Shown one piece after another: positions 6,420 through 12,404 of a stretch of DNA of 12,505 nt. Position numbers and translations under genes: made by a program. How positions within the stretch are numbered: position 1 is the stretch's first letter; the number at the start of each line of letters is the position of its first letter. The stretch is from Xanthobacteraceae bacterium. Its GTDB lineage: Bacteria > Pseudomonadota > Alphaproteobacteria > Rhizobiales > Xanthobacteraceae. The stretch is from positions 1 to 12,505 of the forward strand of contig JASHRY010000253.1 in assembly GCA_030037105.1 (NCBI GenBank), in the 5' to 3' direction. The notes below the pieces were generated by a model. That model had not been told where the DNA came from. It searched no databases and worked only from the letters and a program-made list of their open reading frames with translations.

Positions 6420-7910
6420 ATGATGGCGCGGAGCATAAAGGCAAGGAACTGGCGACGGCTTGCCGTCACGGTCGCGCTCGTCGCGGCGCCTGCGTTGCTC
6501 GCGGTGCCGGCCGGGGCGCAGTTGTTCGCCGGCCATGCCGCCTTCGAGGCGCGGCCGGTTCCGGAAAGAATCCAGTTGCGGGAGTTCTTTCCGTTCCCGT
6601 TCTGGAGGGGCGGCGGCTTTAACCCCATCGGTCCGCCGCCGCGGCCGCCCGATTACTCCAGGGCGCCGCCGCCGCGCAAAGTCGAGACGCCGCCGACCGA
6701 GACGGTGCTGGTCATTGGCGACTCGTTCGCCGATTGGCTCGGCTACGGGCTGGAGATGGCGTTCGCCGACACGCCGGAGATCGGCGTTGTGCGCAGGGTC
6801 CGGACAAATTCCGGCCTCGTGCGCTACGACACGCGCAACGAGGCGTTGGAATGGCCGCAGGTGGCCAAGGAGGTGCTGGCGAACGAAAAGCCGAATGCCA
6901 TCGTCGTCATGCTCGGACTGAACGACCGCCTGTCGCTGCGCGAGCGCATCGGCGCGCCCGCGCAGCATCCTTCCGAGCAAGGACCGCAGCCGGCCAAACA
7001 AACCCCGCCGGCCTCGGCGCAGAGCCGGACGCCGGGAAACGACGAGGCGCCGCCCGCGCCATCCGGCGCGGACCAAGCGCAGGAATCCGCTGTCGCGGGC
7101 GCTGCCCGCGAGGCGCGGCAGCGCCGGGGCCAAGTCGGGACCTACGAGTTTCGCACCGACAAGTGGGCCGAGCTTTATTCAAAGCGCATCGACGAGATGA
7201 TCGCGGCGCTCAAGAGCAAAGGCGTGCCGGTGCTTTGGGTCGGCTTGCCGGCGATCCGCGGTACGCGCTCGACCAGCGATATGAGCTATCTCGATGAGCT
7301 TTATCGCACGGAAGCGGAGAAAGCGGGCATCACCTATGTCGATATTTGGGGTGGCTTCGTCGACGAGAAGGGCAACTTCGCGGCGCAGGGACCGGATTTC
7401 GAGGGTCAGATTCGCCGGCTGCGCACCAGCGACGGCGTGCATTTCACCAAGGCAGGCGCGCTGAAGCTCGCGCTTTATGTCGAGCACGAATTGCGCCGGG
7501 TGATGACGAATCGCGTGCCGGTGGCGTTGCCGAGTCCGGAGCAGTTGCCGAAAGGAGCCGCGCCGGGAGCGCGGCCGGCGATCGGCGCGGTCGTCCCGCT
7601 CAACGGCCCCGCCGGCGGCGAGACTGACGGCCTTTTGGGCGACGGCAGCCGTCTAGTGCCGCCAACCTCTGATCCGATCGCGACGCGCGTCCTCACCCGC
7701 GGTGAGACGCTGATCGCGCCGGCCGGCCGCGCCGATGATTTCTCCTGGCCGCGCGCCGACTCCGACAGCCACGGCTCGGCGGATATGGCGCCGCCGCTCG
7801 CGTCAGCGCTCGCCTCGCCGCCGAAGGGCCCGGCAGGCAAGGCCGAGACGAAAAAGCCCGCTCATGTCGAGACGACCGAGGCCAAGCCCGGCGATGCCAA
7901 GAGCAAGTGA
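6420..7910 (+). CDS. Exported SGNH-hydrolase-like protein, DUF459 family
   Basis: This 496-residue protein starts with a Sec-type signal (basic RNWRR, hydrophobic core to about residue 30, AGA-Q cleavage near 33-34). A Pro-rich linker precedes the SGNH fold. Block I is VIGDSFADW with S102, the Asn block is MLGLNDR with N168, and the last block is SDGVHFTKAGA with D338 and H341. The catalytic Ser-Asp-His set of a periplasmic esterase or O-acyl hydrolase is thus intact. A Pro/Ala/Gln-rich insert of about 60 residues (roughly 178-240) splits the domain, and a disordered Pro/Ala/Lys tail covers about 365-496. TTG 6417, ATG 6420 and ATG 6423 are adjacent candidate starts; GGACGAG at 6410-6416 best serves 6420 or 6423. 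Substrate unknown; an exopolysaccharide or cell-wall acyl group is plausible for the family. Confidence 0.88.
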   Translation: MMARSIKARNWRRLAVTVALVAAPALLAVPAGAQLFAGHAAFEARPVPERIQLREFFPFPFWRGGGFNPIGPPPRPPDYSRAPPPRKVETPPTETVLVIGDSFADWLGYGLEMAFADTPEIGVVRRVRTNSGLVRYDTRNEALEWPQVAKEVLANEKPNAIVVMLGLNDRLSLRERIGAPAQHPSEQGPQPAKQTPPASAQSRTPGNDEAPPAPSGADQAQESAVAGAAREARQRRGQVGTYEFRTDKWAELYSKRIDEMIAALKSKGVPVLWVGLPAIRGTRSTSDMSYLDELYRTEAEKAGITYVDIWGGFVDEKGNFAAQGPDFEGQIRRLRTSDGVHFTKAGALKLALYVEHELRRVMTNRVPVALPSPEQLPKGAAPGARPAIGAVVPLNGPAGGETDGLLGDGSRLVPPTSDPIATRVLTRGETLIAPAGRADDFSWPRADSDSHGSADMAPPLASALASPPKGPAGKAETKKPAHVETTEAKPGDAKSK

Positions 7911-7933
7911 TAACGCGCTCGCCCGGAGGCCCG

Positions 7934-7966
7934 CGAAACAAAAGCGCCCCGGAAAACCGGGGCGCT
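7934..7966 (-). terminator. Rho-independent terminator of hsp20
   Basis: AGCGCCCCGG (7943-7952) and CCGGGGCGCT (7957-7966) form a perfect 10-bp stem with a four-base loop. Read on the minus strand the stem is followed directly by TTTTGTTTC, a good U-tract, 37 bp beyond the hsp20 stop. On the plus strand the next bases are GACGGG, so it would not end the DUF459 transcript by the classical mechanism. Confidence 0.9.
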
Positions 7967-8002
7967 GACGGGAAGCCGTGCTTTGCAGCCCGGCTTGGCC
8001 GC

Positions 8003-8455
8003 TTACGCAGCCTGCTTCTGCTCGACCGCCTTGCCGTTACCGATCGGGATCGTACGGGGCTTCTTCGCCTCCGGAATCTCCCGGATCAGGTCGACATGCA
8101 GGAGGCCGTTCTCGAGATTGGCGCCCTTGACTTGGACGAAATCGGCGAGCTGGAACACTCGTTCGAAGGCGCGGGCGGCAATGCCCTGATAGAGCACTTC
8201 ACCACGCGTCTCTTCTTCCTTGGCGTTCTTCTCGCCGCGGATGGTCAGGGTGTTCTCCTTCGCCACGACCGAAAGTTCGGGCTCCCTGAAGCCGGCGACG
8301 GCGACCGTAACGCGGTATTCATTGTCGCCGGTCCGCTCGATGTTGTAGGGCGGATAACCGGGCACCCCGTCCTCGAGTCCATGGTCGAGCAACGAGAACA
8401 GCCGGTCGAAGCCGACGGTCGAACGATAAAGGGGTGCTAGATCGAAAGTTCGCAT
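8003..8455 (-). CDS. Small heat shock protein Hsp20 (IbpA-type)
   Basis: This 150-residue ATP-independent holdase binds unfolding proteins in the cytoplasm and hands them to DnaK/ClpB. The N-terminus MRTFDLAPLYRSTVGFDRLF is the class A rhizobial Hsp20 opening. The alpha-crystallin domain spans about 36-130, with VTVAVAGFREPELSV, ENTLTIRGEK and YQGIAARAFERVFQL. The C-terminal tail has the I-x-I anchor in RTIPIG, used for oligomer assembly. The ATG complementary to 8453-8455 lies seven bases after AGGAGG. The leader looks like a ROSE thermometer and the promoter like a heat-shock type. A strong terminator ends a monocistronic unit. Identity is secure; which of several paralogues this is cannot be said. 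Confidence 0.96.
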   Translation of the reverse strand: MRTFDLAPLYRSTVGFDRLFSLLDHGLEDGVPGYPPYNIERTGDNEYRVTVAVAGFREPELSVVAKENTLTIRGEKNAKEEETRGEVLYQGIAARAFERVFQLADFVQVKGANLENGLLHVDLIREIPEAKKPRTIPIGNGKAVEQKQAA

Positions 8456-8567
8456 GGCATATCCTCCTTCTGAAGCGACATGCGGAGGCCTGCCCTTGTG
8501 ACCAGGCCCGTGGATATTGCGCAGCCATTCATGGCCTGCGCATCAAGCAGATGGGAACGCCATGCCG
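8456..8567 (-). promoter_or_regulatory. ROSE-type RNA thermometer in the hsp20 leader
   Basis: Just before hsp20 the minus strand reads TGTCGCTTCAGAAGGAGGAT. UCGCU (complement of 8474-8478) fits the conserved ROSE motif UYGCU facing the Shine-Dalgarno AGGAGG. In the hairpin, U pairs with A and C with G, a G faces G, and the Y position is bulged, which is the signature that lets ROSE melt near 37-42 degrees. The leader upstream is GC-rich and able to form further hairpins: GGCCTGG (complement of 8502-8508) can face CAGGCC (complement of 8487-8492). The length of about 110 nt from the predicted start fits known ROSE elements, which in rhizobia precede hsp20 genes. Confidence 0.82.
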
Positions 8568-8571
8568 GCGC

Positions 8572-8602
8572 TGCAAGGGGTGCCGAACCAAAGGTAAACA
8601 AG
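8572..8602 (-). promoter_or_regulatory. Possible RpoH (sigma-32) promoter of hsp20
   Basis: On the minus strand CTTG (complement of 8599-8602) and CCCC (complement of 8577-8580) are 18 bases apart, near the sigma-32 pattern CTTGAAA-N14-CCCCAT. The A residues after each core are not kept (CTTGTTT, CCCCTTGCA), so the match is partial. The implied start near 8567 gives a leader of the right length for ROSE. Confidence 0.35.
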
Positions 8603-8728
8603 ACCTTAGCCGATGTTGCTGGCTTTCTCTCCAGCCTTTCCCGGGTAACGGAAGGCGCAATTAAGACCGGCGCGCGCTCTCTATAACCGGGCTATAAGCG
8701 GGCCGTTCACCGTTCGGCCGTCGTTCCT

Positions 8729-9673
8729 ATGAAGCTCGTATCCATTCCCGCGAACCCCGTGCCGGACAACGTGGTCACGGGCACGCTCAAAACGCCGGAC
8801 GGCGTGTCGCTGCGGTTTGCGCGCTGGCCACCGCCGGCCAGCCGCCGCGGCACGGTGTGCATTCTTCCCGGCCGCACCGAATGGATCGAGAAATATTTCG
8901 AGACGGTTCGTGATTTGCGCGCGCGCGGCTTCGCGGTCGCCGCTCTTGACTGGCGCGGCCAGGGCGGCTCGGAGCGCGCGCTACGCATCGCGCATAAAGG
9001 CCATGTGCGAAACTTCGCCGAATACGACCTCGATCTCGAGACCTTCATGCGCGATATCGTGCTGCCGGATTGTCCGCCGCCGATCTTTGCCCTCGGCCAC
9101 TCCATGGGCGCCACCGTGCTCATCCGCGCGGCTCGTCGAGGCCGCCGCTGGTTCGACCGTATCGTGCTGTCCGCGCCGATGATTGCGATCGCCGGGCTCA
9201 ATTCGATGGCGCTGGCCGGAGCGATTGTGCGCGCTATGCGGCTCACCGGCTGCGGCCGCATGTTCGTGCCCGGGCGTTATCCGGGAGTGCTCGACCTGCG
9301 GCCTTTCATCGGCAATATCCTGACTTCGGATCCCGTGCGCTATGCCCGTAACGCCGCCATTCTGGAGGCGGAGCCGACGCTCGGGCTCGGCGGGCCGACG
9401 GTCGCCTGGTGTGACGCCGCGTTTCGCGCCATGCGCACGTTGCGCGAACCGAGCTATCCGGCGCAAATCCGCCAACCGATCCTGATCGTCGCAGCCGGGC
9501 GCGACGCCATCGTATCGAACACCGCGATCGAAGATTTCGCCACGCTGCTGCGTGCCGGCTCGCATCTCATCATCGTCGGCGCGCAGCATGAGATTCTCAT
9601 GGAGCAGGACCGCTTCCGCGCGCAATTCTGGGCAGCTTTCGACGCGTTTGTCCCGGGCACGCCGCTGTATTGA
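8729..9673 (+). CDS. Alpha/beta hydrolase, lysophospholipase L2 (PldB)-like
   Basis: This 314-residue serine hydrolase belongs to the Hydrolase_4/PldB group. The oxyanion region is CILPGRTEWIEKYFE (44-58), where PldB relatives also read LPGRTEFIEKY. DWRGQGGS is at 74-81. The nucleophile elbow is GHSMG with S125. The acid is the Asp in AAGRDAIVS and the base is the His in GAQHEILME. No signal peptide or membrane segment is seen, so it is probably cytoplasmic or peripheral. The usual substrate is lysophospholipid or monoacylglycerol, but specificity inside the group varies. ATG 8729 has no clear Shine-Dalgarno; no better in-frame start exists because the next ATG lies past the catalytic Ser. 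It converges with hisN over a palindromic repeat. Confidence 0.88.
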   Translation: MKLVSIPANPVPDNVVTGTLKTPDGVSLRFARWPPPASRRGTVCILPGRTEWIEKYFETVRDLRARGFAVAALDWRGQGGSERALRIAHKGHVRNFAEYDLDLETFMRDIVLPDCPPPIFALGHSMGATVLIRAARRGRRWFDRIVLSAPMIAIAGLNSMALAGAIVRAMRLTGCGRMFVPGRYPGVLDLRPFIGNILTSDPVRYARNAAILEAEPTLGLGGPTVAWCDAAFRAMRTLREPSYPAQIRQPILIVAAGRDAIVSNTAIEDFATLLRAGSHLIIVGAQHEILMEQDRFRAQFWAAFDAFVPGTPLY

Positions 9674-9678
9674 ATGCG

Positions 9679-9720
9679 CGTCATTCCGCGCCCCTCGCTT
9701 CGCCCCGCCCCGGAATGACG
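9679..9720. repeat. Palindromic repeat element between convergent genes
   Basis: CGTCATTCCG at 9679-9688 and its exact complement CGGAATGACG at 9711-9720 enclose a GC-rich 22-base centre. The GTCATTCCGG...CCGGAATGAC form is a familiar high-copy intergenic element of Bradyrhizobium-like genomes (recalled, not searched). It fills the 50-bp gap between the lysophospholipase and hisN stops, so it may also act as a two-way terminator or mRNA 3'-end stabiliser. There is no T-run. Confidence 0.75.
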
Positions 9721-9723
9721 AGA

Positions 9724-10506
9724 TCACCCATTGAGCAATTCCATCGCCTGCACGTGGACGCGGCGATCGCCGGCGGCGATGATGCGTCCGCCGCCATGCG
9801 GCCGGCCATTGTCCCAGGTGGTGATGACGCCGCCGGCGCCGGTGATGATGGGAATCAACGGCAGGACGTCATAGGGCTTGAGTTCGGTCTCGATGATGAG
9901 ATCGACGTGCCCGGCGGCGAGCATGCAATAGGCGTAGCAGTCGCCACCGTAGCGCGACAGCCGCACCGCCTGCTCGGCGCGGCGGAATTTTTCGCGATCG
10001 GCATGGCTCATGATCAGCGGACTGGTCGTCAGCAGCACCGCGTCCCGAAGCGACGCGCAGGCGCGCGTGCGCAAGGCCCGGTCACCGGCCGGGCCGCGAT
10101 AGCGCGCGGTGCGGCCGTCGCCGGTGAAGTGCTCGCGGATGAACGGCTGGTGCATCACGCCATAGAGCGGCTCGCCGTGCCGGGTCAGCGCAATCAGCGT
10201 GCCCCAGGCGGGCATGCCGCAGATGAAGGATTTGGTGCCATCGATCGGGTCCAGGACCCAGACATATTCCGCCTCTGGTCGTTCAGCCTCGAACTCCTCG
10301 CCGACGATGCCGTGCTCCGGAAACGTCCGCTTGATCAGCGCGCGCATGGCGGCTTCCGCGGCGCGGTCGGCGGCCGTCACCGGATCGAAGTCGCCGGAAA
10401 GGCTCTTGTTCTCAATCCCGAGCGCGGTACGGAAAAATGGACGAAGGGTCTCGCCGGATAAGGCGGCAAGCTCGTCGACGAAGGTCGCGAAATCGATCGC
10501 CGTCAT
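9724..10506 (-). CDS. hisN: Histidinol-phosphatase, inositol-monophosphatase family (HisN)
   Basis: This 260-residue Mg-dependent phosphatase has the family's metal-binding motifs: DPVTAAD at 41-47, GEE at 69-71, DPIDGTKSF at 86-94, and KPYDVLPLIPIITGAGG near the C-terminus. DPIDGTKSFICG and WGTLIAL fit the HisN branch, which dephosphorylates histidinol phosphate in histidine synthesis in organisms lacking the HisB phosphatase. A SuhB/CysQ-like role is less likely. The ATG complementary to 10504-10506 is preceded by GGAGG six bases or so upstream, and the protein then begins MTAIDFATFVDELA, as relatives do. An extension to 10551 has no ribosome binding site. The mmgR-type sRNA on its 5' side matches the name 'suhB RNA' given to that sRNA family. 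Confidence 0.9.
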   Translation of the reverse strand: MTAIDFATFVDELAALSGETLRPFFRTALGIENKSLSGDFDPVTAADRAAEAAMRALIKRTFPEHGIVGEEFEAERPEAEYVWVLDPIDGTKSFICGMPAWGTLIALTRHGEPLYGVMHQPFIREHFTGDGRTARYRGPAGDRALRTRACASLRDAVLLTTSPLIMSHADREKFRRAEQAVRLSRYGGDCYAYCMLAAGHVDLIIETELKPYDVLPLIPIITGAGGVITTWDNGRPHGGGRIIAAGDRRVHVQAMELLNG

Positions 10507-10768
10507 ATCTGCCTCCGCCTTCGAAGTACCGGAGCACGCCAACCCCGGCAATTCATCATGTGTTTCCGTCAGATCACCTCATCATCAAATCGGCTTCTAG
10601 AAGATCAAACGAAGTCTGAGAGGGAAAGATTGCCTGAATTTTATGCAACCATGAGGGCGCCAGCCGGACCTTGGGCTAAACTAATCTATTGATATACTTT
10701 GAGTTTCACTGAGCCAGCTCATGAGATTTTCAATGAGACCAACCCATGGGATAAAAAGGAGCAGCTCG
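10507..10768. other. AT-richer intergenic region between hisN and the mmgR locus
   Basis: No gene of normal size is supported here. Base composition drops well below that of the flanking genes. The only sites I can name are a weak plus-strand promoter, TTGGGC (10671-10676) with TATACT (10693-10698) at 16-base spacing, pointing at the micro-ORF, and a TTCTAGAA palindrome near 10601. The hisN promoter must lie here on the minus strand but no clear hexamer pair is seen. Confidence 0.4.
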
Positions 10769-10855
10769 ATGGGAATTTCGGGGGATATTCAGGAACAATA
10801 CGTCAATATAGCTTGCGCTTTGTGCGGCGCGGTGTATATTGTTGCAGTGCGGTAG
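10769..10855 (+). CDS. Candidate 28-residue small protein with a CxxC motif, upstream of and overlapping mmgR
   Basis: An ATG at 10769 follows AAAAAGGAG (10754-10762 region) with about seven bases of spacing, one of the best Shine-Dalgarno sites in the window. The frame runs 28 codons to TAG at 10853-10855. The product starts MGISGDIQEQYVNIA and continues CALCGAVYIVAVR, so it has one CxxC pair and a hydrophobic end. A weak promoter lies about 65 bases upstream. The last codons coincide with the -10 box and first bases of the sRNA. I recognise no family. It could be a real small protein, a regulatory leader peptide, or a chance frame. Translation is suggested only by the ribosome binding site. 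Confidence 0.35.
   Translation: MGISGDIQEQYVNIACALCGAVYIVAVR
10812..10840 (+). promoter_or_regulatory. Promoter of the mmgR-type sRNA
   Basis: CTTGCG at 10812-10817 and TATATT at 10835-10840 are 17 bases apart and resemble the alphaproteobacterial sigma-70 consensus CTTGAC-N17-CTATAT. The predicted start is about 10847, just before the first stem-loop of the sRNA. Confidence 0.6.
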
Positions 10856-10939
10856 CGAGAGATTTTCTCGTTACCGTCGCCCTCCTTGGGCGTTTCCTCC
10901 CTAGACTTGGGCCGCTTGCAACAGCGAGCGGCCTTTTTT
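10847..10939 (+). ncRNA. mmgR: MmgR / suhB family (alpha-r8) trans-acting small RNA
   Basis: The sequence shows three stem-loops. SL1 is GGTAGCGAGA/TCTCGTTACC (10851-10875, one G-U pair), SL2 is CGCCC-TCCTT-GGGCG (10878-10892), and the terminator hairpin is at 10910-10933 with T6. Between SL2 and the terminator lies single-stranded TTTCCTCCCT at 10893-10902, the conserved anti-Shine-Dalgarno-like motif of the MmgR/alpha-r8 family. In Sinorhizobium meliloti MmgR limits polyhydroxybutyrate accumulation and uses Hfq. The setting between an inositol-monophosphatase-family gene and N-formylglutamate amidohydrolase agrees with the family, whose Rfam name is suhB. The 5' end is predicted; the form in S. 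meliloti is about 77 nt, so the start could lie somewhat later. Confidence 0.87.
10910..10939 (+). terminator. Intrinsic terminator of the mmgR-type sRNA
   Basis: GGCCGCTTGC (10910-10919) pairs with GCGAGCGGCC (10924-10933) over ten base pairs including one G-U, with the loop AACA. It is followed by TTTTTT at 10934-10939. On the minus strand no T-run follows, so it works in the plus direction only. Confidence 0.95.
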
Positions 10940-10980
10940 CATCGATGAACCCTGAGGCTGCATCGCCCCCGCTCTGCGGC

Positions 10981-11868
10981 TCATTCCGCTGCCGCGCGAT
11001 AGGGGCGCAATTCTTCGACCGGGATCGCGGCGAGGCGGTCGGCCAAGATTGCAAATTCGGCCGCTAGCTTGTCGAACGACGGCGCCCGCTCATAGCGCCG
11101 CTCGTCCATATAGAGCGCGCGGTTGATTTCGAGCTGGATCGCATGCAACCCGGCGGTCGGATTGCCATAGTGCTCGGTGATGAAGCCGCCAGCGTACGGC
11201 TTGTTGCGGCTGACCACGTAGCCGAAGCTGCGCATGGTCGCTTCGATCGTTTCGGTAATGACCGGAACGCAGCTCGTGCCGTAGCGGTCGCCCAGCACCA
11301 AATCGGCGCGCGGGCGCTCATCCTTGGCGCCGGTCGTCGAAGGCATGGAATGGCAGTCGATCAGCGTGGCGGCGCCGAAGTCGCGATGCAGACGCATGAA
11401 CACGCGCCGCAACATGCGATGATACGGCTTGTAGAGGCCGTCGATGCGCCGCAGCGCCTCGGCGACGGAAATGCGCTGATCGTAGATTTCCTGGGCGTCG
11501 CCGACCACGCGCGCTACCGTGCCGAGCCCGCCGGCGACCCGCATCGAGCGGGTATTGGCGAAGGATGGAAGCCGGCCGTCGAACATGCGCGGGTCGAGTT
11601 CGTAAGGCTCGCGGTTGACGTCGACATAGCAGCGCGGGAAATGGGCCCGCACCAGCGGGTGTCCGCGGGTCACCACGCCGGCAATCAATTCATCGACGAA
11701 GGAATCTTCGGAGCGGCGCAAGGTTGCAAGGTCGAGCCGCGAAGTCAGCAGGAACTCGCGCGGGTAGACGCGGCCGCTATGGGGCGAATTGAACAGCACC
11801 GGGCCACGGCATTGCGCCGGCTCGACGGCTTCGAACGGAGGGTCGAATTCGTCCTGGAATTCCGACAT
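10981..11868 (-). CDS. N-formylglutamate amidohydrolase family protein
   Basis: This 295-residue zinc hydrolase family member would cleave N-formyl-L-glutamate to formate and glutamate, the last step of one histidine-degradation route. FNSPHSGRVYP at about 26-36 and IDCHSMPS with H173 are the family's metal and substrate motifs. RSEDSFVDEL, CYVDVNREPYELDPRMF and LQLEIN-like AIQLEINRALY are also typical. The ATG complementary to 11866-11868 (MSEFQDEFDPPFE) is preferred over a TTG four codons upstream; neither has a strong ribosome binding site. No hut genes adjoin it, so the true substrate may be another formyl- or acyl-amino acid. It is divergent from cpdR. Its 3' end lies 41 bp from the mmgR terminator, in convergent order. 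Confidence 0.9.
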   Translation of the reverse strand: MSEFQDEFDPPFEAVEPAQCRGPVLFNSPHSGRVYPREFLLTSRLDLATLRRSEDSFVDELIAGVVTRGHPLVRAHFPRCYVDVNREPYELDPRMFDGRLPSFANTRSMRVAGGLGTVARVVGDAQEIYDQRISVAEALRRIDGLYKPYHRMLRRVFMRLHRDFGAATLIDCHSMPSTTGAKDERPRADLVLGDRYGTSCVPVITETIEATMRSFGYVVSRNKPYAGGFITEHYGNPTAGLHAIQLEINRALYMDERRYERAPSFDKLAAEFAILADRLAAIPVEELRPYRAAAE

Positions 11869-12044
11869 GACGCCCGGCAAGGCTTCCCGAGACGCGAACG
11901 CGGCGCGGCATTGTTCCCTAGCGTGCGCCAGCGGCTATTGTCCATAGCGTGGTAACGCCTTGCCGCGGACAACCTTCACTTCATGTTTACCCGGCATCCG
12001 GCTTATGGAATCTAGGGGGCCGGCCGATGCCGGTTCGAGGAACC

Positions 12045-12404
12045 ATGCCCAAGATCCTGCTTGCGGAAGACGATATCGACATGCGGCGATTCCTGGTCAA
12101 GGCGCTGCAGAACGCCGGCTTCGAGGTCATCTCCTACGACAACGGGCTCGCCGCCTATCAACGCCTGCGCGAGGAGCCGTTCGAGCTCTTGCTCACCGAT
12201 ATCGTCATGCCGGAGATGGACGGCATCGAACTCGCCCGCCGCGCCGCCGAGCTTGATCCCGACATCAAGATCATGTTCATCACCGGCTTTGCTGCGGTCG
12301 CGCTCAACTCCGACTCGAGCGCACCAAAGCACGCCAAGGTGCTCTCCAAGCCGGTTCACCTGCGTGAACTCGTCAACGAAGTGCAAAAATTGCTCGCGGC
12401 TTGA
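12045..12404 (+). CDS. cpdR: Single-domain response regulator CpdR
   Basis: This 119-residue protein is a stand-alone receiver. It has acidic residues E8-D9-D10, phospho-acceptor D52 in LLLTDIVMPEMDGIELA, T80 in MFITGFAAVAL, and K102 in VLSKPVHLREL. The segments TDIVMPEMDGIELA and FITGFAAV are characteristic of CpdR. In Caulobacter and Sinorhizobium, unphosphorylated CpdR primes ClpXP for cell-cycle proteolysis, and the CckA-ChpT relay phosphorylates and inactivates it. The C-terminus is QKLLAA, ending in a ssrA-like Ala-Ala that can act as a ClpX degron. The ATG at 12045 is chosen because CpdR proteins start M-x-(K/R)-ILLAEDD; GAGGA lies four bases upstream. An ATG at 12027 would add six residues. 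No CtrA box of full consensus is seen upstream. Confidence 0.93.
   Translation: MPKILLAEDDIDMRRFLVKALQNAGFEVISYDNGLAAYQRLREEPFELLLTDIVMPEMDGIELARRAAELDPDIKIMFITGFAAVALNSDSSAPKHAKVLSKPVHLRELVNEVQKLLAA

Noticed and set aside
6071..6628. In-frame N-terminal extension of ecm up to 6628
   Set aside because: The extra 186 codons overlap the start and signal peptide of the DUF459 gene, contain the REP-like hairpin, and show no similarity to mutase N-termini.
7907..8440. Plus-strand frame opposite hsp20
   Set aside because: Shadow of the Hsp20 coding frame. It also begins inside the end of the DUF459 gene and runs through the terminator hairpin.
10699..11067. Plus-strand frame of 122 codons across the mmgR locus
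   Set aside because: It has a non-ATG start without ribosome binding site, runs through the sRNA, its terminator and the antisense of the amidohydrolase 3' end, and its composition changes along the way.
11881..12044. CtrA box upstream of cpdR (GGTAACG, GTTTACC)
   Set aside because: These are only loose half-sites and their spacing does not match TTAA-N7-TTAA, so no CtrA control is claimed.
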